Part shown: in pieces, positions 1 to 5,965 of the stretch | Position numbering within the stretch: the stretch's first letter is position 1 | Layout of the letters: the number at the start of each line of letters is the position of its first letter | Assembly: GCA_029077775.1 (NCBI GenBank) | Contig: JAQNCU010000056.1 | Location: forward strand, 1-11,947 | DNA from: Acidocella sp. | GTDB lineage: Bacteria > Pseudomonadota > Alphaproteobacteria > Acetobacterales > Acetobacteraceae | Direction: 5' to 3' | DNA: 11,947 nt | Made by a program: the position numbers and the translations under genes | Notes under the pieces: generated by a model | What the model saw: only the letters and a program-made list of their open reading frames with translations | What the model was told of the DNA's origin: nothing | Database searches by the model: none

Positions 1-227
1 ACCGGATCGACGAGCAGCGTTGGACGACGGAAATCCGCGAGTCCATCACCAAGGTCTTTGCCGAGGATGAGGCGGTGCTGGAGGCGCAGCAGCGCGCCAT
101 CGATGCCAACCCGGATCATAAATTCTACAACCTCAACATCGATGCGGGTTCGCTCTGGGCACGGCGGCTGATCGACCGGATGATTGCCGCCGAACAGGCG
201 GGCGCGATGATGGTAGCGGCGCAGTGA
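1..227 (+). CDS. vanA: Vanillate O-demethylase oxygenase subunit (Rieske), C-terminal end only
   Basis: The reading frame is open from base 3 to the TGA at 225-227 and gives 74 residues; the start lies outside the window. The tail reads VFAEDEAVLEAQQRAID, then NLNIDAG, then RRLIDRMIAAE, the conserved C-terminus of VanA-type Rieske non-haem iron oxygenases. These remove the O-methyl group of vanillate, giving protocatechuate and formaldehyde, with electrons from VanB. The Rieske cluster and iron-site residues are not visible, so the substrate is inferred. The vanB-like reductase 700 bp downstream supports the call. The stop overlaps the GTG start of the next gene (GTGA). A related phenoxybenzoate- or other methoxy-aromatic oxygenase is the main alternative. 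Confidence 0.8.
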   Translation, partial: RIDEQRWTTEIRESITKVFAEDEAVLEAQQRAIDANPDHKFYNLNIDAGSLWARRLIDRMIAAEQAGAMMVAAQ

Positions 228-955
228 GCCAGACGGTCTCCGCCTTGTTGAGCCTGCGCGCGTTGATATTGGCGGGCGAATTGGCACCCGGCGCGCGGCT
301 GACCGAGATCGCGGTGGCGGCACGGCTCGGCGTGTCGCGCACGCCTTTGCGCGCGGCGCTGGCGCAGCTCGCCGCCGAAGGGCTGCTCGATGCCCTGGCC
401 TCCGGCGGTTATGCGGTGCGGGACTTCACGGGCGCTGACATCGACGATGCGATCGAGCTGCGCGGCGTGCTCGAAGGTGTCGCGGCGCGCTTCGCGGCTG
501 AGCGCGGGGTGGCGGCAGACGCGCTCGCACCTTTGCGCGGCGTGCTGGCGCAGATCGACGCGCTGCTCGCCAACCGGGGCCAGGACGGCGCGTTTCAATC
601 CTATGTGGCGCTGAACGAGGCGTTTCATGCGCGGCTCACCGCCCTGGCGGGGAGTGGTATTGTGGCGCGGGAACTGGCGCGGGTGGCGGCATTGCCCTTT
701 GCCTCGCCCAGCGCCTTCGTGCTCGCGCAATCACGCGCCGATGATGGCTGGGATATTCTGGTGGTCGCGCAGGCCCAGCACCATGCCATGCTGGAAGCGA
801 TCGCGGCGCGGGAGGGTGCGCGCGCCGAGGCCCTGATGCGCGAACATGCGCGCCTGGCCCGCCGGAATTTGCGGCGTGCCCAAAATGCGGCTCAACACGG
901 GGCGCATGACCATGCGCCGTTGCTGGCGCGGCGGGGTGTTGCCTATGCGGTATGA
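224..955 (+). CDS. GntR-family transcriptional regulator with FCD domain (VanR-like)
   Basis: A 243-residue protein. Residues 1-68 form a winged helix-turn-helix, with the recognition helix in LGVSRTPLRAALAQL (35-49), and are followed by an all-helical FCD ligand-binding domain (about 72-215). FCD metal or ligand positions are visible: N131 and H135 in NEAFHARL, H186/H187 and H208. The GTG start overlaps the vanA stop by four bases and no clear Shine-Dalgarno is seen, so translation is probably coupled. The 3' end overlaps vanB by 11 bp. Several VanR repressors of vanillate operons are GntR/FCD proteins, so local control of vanAB by vanillate or a related aromatic is inferred. The C-terminal tail after about residue 215 looks unstructured. 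Confidence 0.85.
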   Translation: MSQTVSALLSLRALILAGELAPGARLTEIAVAARLGVSRTPLRAALAQLAAEGLLDALASGGYAVRDFTGADIDDAIELRGVLEGVAARFAAERGVAADALAPLRGVLAQIDALLANRGQDGAFQSYVALNEAFHARLTALAGSGIVARELARVAALPFASPSAFVLAQSRADDGWDILVVAQAQHHAMLEAIAAREGARAEALMREHARLARRNLRRAQNAAQHGAHDHAPLLARRGVAYAV

Positions 956-1922
956 CGAGAGCTTCGCGCCCGCAACCATCGCCGCGATCCGCGATGTGGC
1001 GCCCGCCATTCGGGAACTCACGCTACATCCGGCGGGCAATGCGGTGAGCTACCCCACCGGCGCGCATCTGCGCGTGCAAGTGCGTATCAACGGCAAGCCC
1101 GGCATCCGGCATTATTCATTGATCGGCGCGCCGCAAGACGGCGTTTGGCGGATTGCGGTGAAGCGGGAAGATCCGGGGCGCGGGGGTTCGCGGTTTATGT
1201 GGTCGCTGAAACCCGGCGATGTTGTGGAGATCTCGAATCCGGCGAGCCATTTCGAGCTTGCGGCCAATGCCAGCGCGTATTTGTTGATCGCGGGTGGTAT
1301 CGGGATCACGCCCATTTTGGGCATGGCGCAGGTTTTACGCCGCCGTGCCGTACCGTTCCGGCTGCTTTATGCCGGGCGGTCTGAGGCTGAGACCGCGTAT
1401 CTGCCGGAGGTTGCGCAGTGCGGCGCGCAGGCTGAGGTTTACTTCGCCGACCAGGGACGATTTATCGACCTCGCCAGCGCCTTCAGGGCGTTGCCGTTGG
1501 ATGGTGAGGCGTATATTTGCGGGCCGATTGGCCTGCTTGATGCCGCCCGCGCCGCCTGGGATGCTGGCGGCCGCCCCCGCGCACGGTTGCGCTTTGAGAC
1601 CTTTGGCTCATCCGGCAGGTTTGCCGCCGAGGCGTTCACGGTGCGTTTGCCGCGCCTGAACCGCGAGGTTCATGTGACCGCCGAGATGACAATGCTCGAT
1701 GCGCTGGAAGATGCCGGGATCGGCGTGCTGGCCGATTGCAGGCGCGGTGAATGCGGCCTGTGCGCGATGGATGTGATCGCATCGGAGCGCGAGATCGATC
1801 ATCGGGATGTGTTTTTCTCGGACGCCCAACACGCGCAAAACCGAAAAATCTGCGCCTGTGTTTCGCGCGTTGCCGGGGGTACGATCACGCTGGAGCCCGC
1901 CTGGCGGGGTGATGTGTTGTAG
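945..1922 (+). CDS. vanB: Vanillate O-demethylase reductase subunit (FMN/NAD/[2Fe-2S])
   Basis: A 325-residue phthalate-dioxygenase-reductase-type protein that passes electrons from NAD(P)H through FMN and a plant-type [2Fe-2S] centre to the VanA oxygenase. Visible order: FMN domain with RHYSL (55-59); NAD-binding domain with AGGIGITPILGM (116-127) and ICGPIGLLDAA (191-201); C-terminal ferredoxin with C265, C270, C273 and C303, the exact C-x4-C-x2-C-x29-C spacing. The frame is open further upstream, to 846, but that part lies inside the regulator gene. The ATG at 945 gives the normal family length and begins MRYDESFAPATI. It overlaps the regulator's stop at 953-955. A reductase for another Rieske oxygenase is possible, but the adjacent vanA tail favours vanillate. 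Confidence 0.9.
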   Translation: MRYDESFAPATIAAIRDVAPAIRELTLHPAGNAVSYPTGAHLRVQVRINGKPGIRHYSLIGAPQDGVWRIAVKREDPGRGGSRFMWSLKPGDVVEISNPASHFELAANASAYLLIAGGIGITPILGMAQVLRRRAVPFRLLYAGRSEAETAYLPEVAQCGAQAEVYFADQGRFIDLASAFRALPLDGEAYICGPIGLLDAARAAWDAGGRPRARLRFETFGSSGRFAAEAFTVRLPRLNREVHVTAEMTMLDALEDAGIGVLADCRRGECGLCAMDVIASEREIDHRDVFFSDAQHAQNRKICACVSRVAGGTITLEPAWRGDVL

Positions 1923-1941
1923 CGCATGGGGGGAGCAAGTG

Positions 1942-1974
1942 GGCGCTTTTGAAAAAGCGCCGCAAAACTTTTTT
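1942..1974 (+). terminator. Hairpin with T-run after vanB
   Basis: A perfect 8-bp stem, ggcgcttt (1942-1949) with aaagcgcc (1954-1961), closes a 4-nt loop. A run of six T follows at 1969-1974, seven bases after the stem. It lies 20 bases past the vanB stop, so it fits a Rho-independent terminator for the van operon, although the gap to the T-run is longer than ideal. Confidence 0.65.
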
Positions 1975-2096
1975 ATGACCTGGAGCCGGGGTGTTTCGCC
2001 GCCCGTGACCCGGATTTAACAATATATTTTTATCTCTGGGTCGCGGGCTCTGGCGGGGATCACGCCCATGGCCCGGAGTTACAAATGTCTTTTCGT

Positions 2097-2118
2097 TTCT
2101 TTTTCTTCACAAAAAGAA
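2097..2118 (-). terminator. AT-rich hairpin after the emrB-like gene
   Basis: On the plus strand ttcttttt (2097-2104) pairs perfectly with aaaaagaa (2111-2118) across a 6-nt loop. It starts 12 bases beyond the stop of the minus-strand efflux gene and faces the van terminator. The stem is low in GC and no strong T-run follows on the minus strand, so its efficiency is uncertain. The rest of 1923-2129 holds no gene that I can recognise. Confidence 0.4.
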
Positions 2119-2129
2119 GGGCCTCCGTC

Positions 2130-3683
2130 TCAGATGTTCACGGCGGGTTTGCGCAGCATCAGCGTGGCGGCGGTGGCGAAGATCATGCCTGCGCCGAGCA
2201 GGGCAAAGGCATCGCCATAGGCCATGTAATAAGCCTGGGTGGTAATGGTGTGGCCGATCAGGATGATGGCCTGGTGCCGGGCAGCGGCGGCGCTGGTGAG
2301 CCCGTGGGTCTGGAAATAACCTTGCAGAACATGCAGCCGGTATTGGGTGGCGGGGTCCAGCAGGCTGACCTGCGGGGACATTATGGCGGCGTGGAATTTC
2401 TCGCGGTTGGTGATGAAGGTTTGCACCGTGGCGATGCCGATGGCACCGCCGAGATTGCGCAGCATGTTGAACAGCGAGGATGCGGAGCTGGCATCGCGCA
2501 ACGGGATACCCGCGTTGACGATCTGGCTGATGGGCGGAAAAATCATCGCCTGGCCCAAGGCGCGGATGAGGTTGGGGATGAGCATCTGCGGGCCGCTGTC
2601 ATTCGGGCCGAGATGGACGTTCAAAAACGCGCTGATGGAAAAAACGATGAATCCGGCGGCAAGCAGATAACGCGGGTCGATCCGGCGCATGAGCAGCGGC
2701 ATGAACGGAATGATGACGAGCTGCGGCAGGCCGATCCAGAGCATGACGGCGCCAGCCTGGCGGGCGGAGTAGCCGTGGGCTTCCGCGAGATAGGTGGGGA
2801 TGAGATACACCGCGGCGTAAAGGACGAAGCCGAGCGTGACGTTGGCGATGCTTGCGAAGGTGAAATTCCAGCGTTGAAACAGGCGCAAATTCACCAGCGG
2901 GTTTTTGTTGCCCGGGCGGAGTTCCTGCACCAGGAAGGCCGTGAGCGCCACGGCTGAGAGGATGGACAGGCGCAGGATGAAGGGCGAGCCGAACCAGTCA
3001 TCCTTATTGCCCTCCTCCAGCACGATTTGCAGGCTGGCGAGACCGATGGCGATGGTGACGATGCCGAGCCAGTCACCCGCCGCGAATTTTTTCAACTGCA
3101 TGGGCGATTTGTCGAGCCCATAGAACAGTGCCGTGAGCATGACCGCGCCGGGGATGAGGTTGAGGAAAAAAATGCTGCGCCAGCCGTATAAATCGGTCAC
3201 CAGCCCGCCGATGGTGGGGCCGATGGCGGGGGCGAAGGTGGCGGTGAGCGCGAAGGCGGCAAAGCCCACGGGCTTGGCGCGGTCTGGCAGCATGGTGATG
3301 ACGGTGGTGAGGGCGAGCGGGATGAGCACCCCGCCCGAGAAGCCCTGAAACGCGCGCAGCGTAACCATTTCAGGAAAATTCGTCGCCATGCCGCAGGCAG
3401 CGGAAAAGATCAGAAACATGATGGTGCTGCCGATGAGATACCGGCGGAAGGAGAACACTTGTGAGAGCCAGCCCGATAAAGGGATGACGATGATCTCGCC
3501 GATCAGATACGCGGTTGATATCCAACCGCCATTATCAAGCCCGGTGCCGATGCCGCCCTGGATATCAGGCAGCGAGGTGTTCACGACCTGGATGTTCAAC
3601 ACCGCCATGAACGCGCCGATCAGCGCGCCGCCGACGGCGATGCGGGTCCGCAGCGGAATTTTCACGGTTGTTGCGGGGTTCAT
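2130..3683 (-). CDS. emrB: EmrB/QacA-type DHA2 family MFS multidrug exporter
   Basis: A 517-residue, strongly hydrophobic protein of the length and pattern of the 14-helix DHA2 proton antiporters. Family signs are LNIQVVNTSLPDI in helix 1 (29-41), motif A GWLSQVFSFRR (71-81), motif B LRAFQGFSGG (109-118) and motif C/antiporter GPTIGG with GWRSIFFLN (155-175). These proteins sit in the inner membrane and, with an EmrA partner and a TolC-like outer-membrane channel, expel lipophilic compounds. The ATG overlaps the stop of the upstream fusion-protein gene (ATGA, 3680-3683), a sign of coupled translation. No outer-membrane channel gene and no regulator gene is next to the pair. The substrate cannot be told from sequence. 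Confidence 0.9.
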   Translation of the reverse strand: MNPATTVKIPLRTRIAVGGALIGAFMAVLNIQVVNTSLPDIQGGIGTGLDNGGWISTAYLIGEIIVIPLSGWLSQVFSFRRYLIGSTIMFLIFSAACGMATNFPEMVTLRAFQGFSGGVLIPLALTTVITMLPDRAKPVGFAAFALTATFAPAIGPTIGGLVTDLYGWRSIFFLNLIPGAVMLTALFYGLDKSPMQLKKFAAGDWLGIVTIAIGLASLQIVLEEGNKDDWFGSPFILRLSILSAVALTAFLVQELRPGNKNPLVNLRLFQRWNFTFASIANVTLGFVLYAAVYLIPTYLAEAHGYSARQAGAVMLWIGLPQLVIIPFMPLLMRRIDPRYLLAAGFIVFSISAFLNVHLGPNDSGPQMLIPNLIRALGQAMIFPPISQIVNAGIPLRDASSASSLFNMLRNLGGAIGIATVQTFITNREKFHAAIMSPQVSLLDPATQYRLHVLQGYFQTHGLTSAAAARHQAIILIGHTITTQAYYMAYGDAFALLGAGMIFATAATLMLRKPAVNI

Positions 3684-4735
3684 GAATGATGGCGCGTGTC
3701 GATGGCCGGTTCCACCGAGAGGCCGGGGCGCAGCTTGCCGATCAGGTCAGGCGTGAGGTTGAGGATGATTTTGACCGGAACACGCTGGACAATTTTGGTG
3801 AAATTGCCGGTGGCGTTGTCAGGTGGCAGCAGCGCGAATTCCTGGCCCGAGGCGGGCGAGATGGCATCGACCCGGCCGGTGACCTTAAGGCCGGGATAGG
3901 CATCCACCGTCAGGCGCACGGGTTGCCCGGGGCGGATATTGGTGATCTGGGTCTCTTTGTAATTCGCGATGACATACACCTGGGCGAGCGGCACGATGGC
4001 CATGATGGGGTTGCCGGGTTGCAGATAATCCCCGAGCGCGACGGTTTTGTTGCCGACGATGCCGGCAAACGGGCTGCGGATGCTGGTATGGCTGAGATTA
4101 AGCGCGGCCTGCGTGGCCGAAGCTTGCGCCTGGGCCTGCGCCGCGAGGCTGTGTGCGAGGCTGGCATGGAGCACACCAAGGTCCCGCGTGGCGCCGAGCA
4201 GGGCCGCCTGATCAGCCGCAAGGCTGGCCTTGGTTGTCGCCAGGGTCGTTTTTGCCTCCTCGGTGTTTTGCTTTGTGCTGGCACCCGAGGCCGACAGGCT
4301 CGCGTAACGATGGAGATTTTGCGTGGCGAAGGCGAGGCGCGCCTCATCGCCCTGGAGGGTGGCCTGTGCCGCGGCAATTTTGGCCTGTTGTAGGGAAAGC
4401 GCGGCGGTATCTGTGGCGATGCTCGCTTGCGCGGCGGCAACATCAGCCTGGGCGGCGGCGAGCGCGATCTGGTAATCACGCGGGTCGATGACGGCGAGGC
4501 GTTGGCCCGGCTGCACAGCCTGGCCGTCACGCACCGGGATTTCGGTAATATAACCGCTGATTTTGGGCGCGATCAGGCTGGAATCGGCGGCGATATAGGC
4601 ATCATCGGTGGTGATGAAATATTGCCCGACAAGGAAATAATGGACCAGCCAGATGATGAGCGCGATGGCCGCAAAAAGGCCGAGCGGCACGAATATCCAG
4701 CGTTTTGATAACGCTGACTTATGAATTTCAGACAT
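3680..4735 (-). CDS. emrA: EmrA/HlyD-type periplasmic membrane fusion protein
   Basis: A 351-residue adaptor for the EmrB-like exporter. A short cytoplasmic tail and one membrane helix (about 13-36) lead to TTDDAYI (42-48) and the first half of a biotinyl-lipoyl fold (VRDGQAVQPGQRLAVID, 68-84). A long Ala/Gln-rich coiled-coil hairpin follows (about 88-215), then the second lipoyl half (SIRSPFAGIVG) and the beta-barrel, with the EmrA-type stretch ATGNFTKIVQRVPVKI near the end. The frame can be extended to a TTG at 4741, but the AAGGG at 4742-4746 would touch that codon, whereas it sits 6 nt before the ATG at 4735-4733; the ATG is therefore chosen. The gene lies 79 bp downstream of nusG on the same strand. 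Confidence 0.9.
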   Translation of the reverse strand: MSEIHKSALSKRWIFVPLGLFAAIALIIWLVHYFLVGQYFITTDDAYIAADSSLIAPKISGYITEIPVRDGQAVQPGQRLAVIDPRDYQIALAAAQADVAAAQASIATDTAALSLQQAKIAAAQATLQGDEARLAFATQNLHRYASLSASGASTKQNTEEAKTTLATTKASLAADQAALLGATRDLGVLHASLAHSLAAQAQAQASATQAALNLSHTSIRSPFAGIVGNKTVALGDYLQPGNPIMAIVPLAQVYVIANYKETQITNIRPGQPVRLTVDAYPGLKVTGRVDAISPASGQEFALLPPDNATGNFTKIVQRVPVKIILNLTPDLIGKLRPGLSVEPAIDTRHHS

Positions 4736-4764
4736 AGGCAACCCTTGTACCCGACGATTTCATA

Positions 4765-4800
4765 ACTGGCGATTGGGAGATCAAAGACAAGCCCGCCAGT
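4765..4800. promoter_or_regulatory. 7-bp inverted repeat in the nusG-emrA gap
   Basis: actggcg (4765-4771) and cgccagt (4794-4800) are perfect inverted copies separated by 22 bases, in the 79-bp gap between the nusG stop and the emrA start. On the minus strand a TATGAA box (possible -10) directly follows the second arm. It could be an operator for the efflux operon or a weak attenuator after nusG. No T-run follows, and no good -35 was found. Confidence 0.3.
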
Positions 4801-4814
4801 GTCGGTTTTCGGGG

Positions 4815-5345
4815 TTAGAGCTTCTCGACCTGCCCGTATTCGAGATCGACCGGGGTGGAGCGCCCGAAGATGGAAACCGAGACCTTCACGCGGCCTTTAT
4901 CCTCATCGACTTCCTCGACCACGCCATTGAAGCTGGTGAACGGCCCATCGGCCACGCGGACCTGTTCGCCAATTTCGAAGATCACGGCGGGGCGGCGGTT
5001 TTCCGTGCCTTCCTGCGCCTGTTTGATGATGCGTTCAGCCTCGGCGTCCGAGATCGGCGTGGGGCGGATTTTATTGCCGAGAAACCCGGTGACCTTCGGC
5101 ACGTCTTTCACCAGATGCCAGGCGTTATCGGACATATCCATGTTGATCAGGACATAACCGGGGAAGAATTTACGCTCGGCGTTGACCTTCTGGCCCCGGC
5201 GGCTCTCGGTCACTTCCTCGATCGGCACGATGATATCGCCAATATCGTCGGCGAGGCCCTTCAGCTCGGCCTGTTCTTTGATCTGGGTGGCGATTTTTTT
5301 CTCGAACCCCGAATAGACATGCAGCACGTACCAGCGTTTGGCCAT
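4815..5345 (-). CDS. nusG: Transcription elongation/antitermination factor NusG
   Basis: A 176-residue protein of standard NusG length. The NGN domain (about 3-110) begins RWYVLHVYSGFEKK and holds ERKFFPGYVLI (57-67). It binds the RNA polymerase clamp and suppresses pausing. The KOW domain (about 122-176) has VRVADGPFTSFNG and VSIFGRSTPVDLEY and contacts Rho or ribosomal protein S10. The frame is open upstream into secE, but the ATG at 5345 is preceded by aggggac at good spacing and starts MAKRWYVLH, as in the family. It lies 16 bases after secE. Normally rplK follows; here the next minus-strand gene is emrA. Confidence 0.97.
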   Translation of the reverse strand: MAKRWYVLHVYSGFEKKIATQIKEQAELKGLADDIGDIIVPIEEVTESRRGQKVNAERKFFPGYVLINMDMSDNAWHLVKDVPKVTGFLGNKIRPTPISDAEAERIIKQAQEGTENRRPAVIFEIGEQVRVADGPFTSFNGVVEEVDEDKGRVKVSVSIFGRSTPVDLEYGQVEKL

Positions 5346-5361
5346 TTTAAGTCCCCTAATT

Positions 5362-5577
5362 TCAAACGCCGAAAAGCGCGCGCATACCGGCGCCGATGAT
5401 CTGATCCACGGCCATGAAGAAAAACGCCGTAATGACGACCATGACCAGCACGATGCCTGTGGTCTGCACGGTCTCCTTCCCCGAAGGCCAGGTGGTTTTT
5501 GTGGCCTCGGTGCGCACATCGCGCATGAATTTCACCAGATTGAACGCCAAGACAGACACACTCCGAAAAAACCGCAT
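5362..5577 (-). CDS. secE: Preprotein translocase subunit SecE
   Basis: A small single-helix subunit of the SecYEG channel that clamps SecY in the inner membrane. The amphipathic part has MRDVRTEATKTTWPSGKET (18-36), with the family's WPS motif, and one membrane helix follows (about 41-63). The start is uncertain. The ATG at 5577 gives 71 residues but has no Shine-Dalgarno and lies only 16 bases after the tRNA-Trp CCA end. A GTG at 5559 (65 residues, MSVLAFNLVKF) and a TTG at 5550 (62 residues) are nearer the usual SecE length. GGAG at 5561-5564 is 10 bases before the TTG. It is co-oriented with nusG, the classic secE-nusG pair. Confidence 0.92.
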   Translation of the reverse strand: MRFFRSVSVLAFNLVKFMRDVRTEATKTTWPSGKETVQTTGIVLVMVVITAFFFMAVDQIIGAGMRALFGV

Positions 5578-5593
5578 TGATGTGCAGGGTGGG

Positions 5594-5670
5594 TGGCAGG
5601 GGCGGAGGGTCTCGAACTCTCAACCTCCGGTTTTGGAGACCGGCGCTCTAGCCAATTGAGCTACGCCCCT
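5594..5670 (-). tRNA. tRNA-Trp (anticodon CCA)
   Basis: Read on the minus strand, the acceptor stem AGGGGCG (5670-5664) pairs with CGCCCCT (5604-5598). The D-arm GCTCAATTGGCTAGAGC, the anticodon stem-loop CCGGTCTCCAAAACCGG with CCA, and a T-arm containing GTTCGAGAC are all present. Discriminator G (5597) is followed by an encoded CCA (5596-5594). It directly precedes secE, so the tRNA must be cut from a tRNA-mRNA transcript. Confidence 0.96.
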
Positions 5671-5694
5671 AATCCGAACCAGCACGAAGACGGC

Positions 5695-5723
5695 GTTCCA
5701 CACGCTGGCGGGGGTTGTGTCAA
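5695..5723 (-). promoter_or_regulatory. Possible promoter for tRNA-Trp-secE-nusG
   Basis: On the minus strand a perfect TTGACA (5723-5718) is followed, after 17 bases, by TGGAAC (5700-5695). It lies between tRNA-Gly and tRNA-Trp, with the tRNA-Trp 5' end 24 bases downstream. The -10 is poor (3 of 6), so this is a candidate only. Confidence 0.4.
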
Positions 5724-5735
5724 GTGTTGGCCCGC

Positions 5736-5809
5736 TGGAGCGGGTGACGGGAATCGAACCCGCACAACCAGCTTGGAAGGCTGGGACTCTACCGTTGAGC
5801 TACACCCGC
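5736..5809 (-). tRNA. tRNA-Gly (anticodon TCC)
   Basis: On the minus strand GCGGGTG (5809-5803) pairs with CACCCGC (5746-5740). The anticodon stem CCAGC/GCTGG holds the loop CTTCCAA with anticodon TCC, and the T-arm has GGTTCGATTCC. Discriminator T (5739) and an encoded CCA (5738-5736) complete 74 nt. Its 5' end is two bases from the CCA end of tRNA-Tyr. Confidence 0.96.
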
Positions 5810-5811
5810 AT

Positions 5812-5897
5812 TGGTGGAAGGGGTTGGATTCGAACCAACGTAGGCGTACGCCAGCGGATTTACAGTCCGCCCCCTTTAGCCACTCGGGCACCCTTCC
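5812..5897 (-). tRNA. tRNA-Tyr (anticodon GTA)
   Basis: On the minus strand GGAAGGG (5897-5891) pairs with CCCTTCC (5822-5816). The anticodon stem-loop GCGGACTGTAAATCCGC carries GTA. A long class II variable arm (GGCGTACGCC region) and the T-arm GGTTCGAATCC are present, as expected for tRNA-Tyr. Discriminator A (5815) and CCA (5814-5812) are encoded. It is the first gene of the tRNA-secE-nusG transcript. Confidence 0.96.
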
Positions 5898-5909
5898 GTG
5901 ATGGCTGTC

Positions 5910-5937
5910 ATTGCCCCGATCGGGCTTTGGTTGTCAA
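5910..5937 (-). promoter_or_regulatory. Promoter of the tRNA-Tyr/Gly/Trp-secE-nusG unit
   Basis: On the minus strand TTGACA (5937-5932, consensus -35), a 16-base spacer and GGCAAT (5915-5910, 3 of 6) lie 12 bases before the mature 5' end of tRNA-Tyr, a normal distance for a tRNA promoter. The -35 core TTGACAA reads TTGTCAA on the plus strand and could also serve rlmB. Confidence 0.5.
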
Positions 5938-5965
5938 CGCAATGGCTGGGGGATAGTGAAAGGTG

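Noticed and set aside
846..944. Upstream extension of the vanB frame
   Set aside because: It overlaps the regulator gene and encodes a sequence unlike any reductase; the ATG at 945 gives the normal family start.
2085..2957. 290-residue open frame on the plus strand
   Set aside because: It lies antisense to the emrB-like gene, is rich in Gly/Asp/Glu/Arg without any recognisable fold, and is a typical high-GC shadow of a real gene.
3686..4393. 235-residue plus-strand frame opposite the fusion protein gene
   Set aside because: It is the antisense shadow of the emrA-like coding sequence, without family motifs and with no ribosome-binding site.
5346..5519. Upstream extension of the nusG frame into secE
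   Set aside because: The ATG at 5345 has a good ribosome-binding site and the conserved NusG N-terminus.
5593..5956. Several short frames over the tRNA genes on both strands
   Set aside because: They are translations of the tRNA sequences; frames of this kind are a well-known false prediction.
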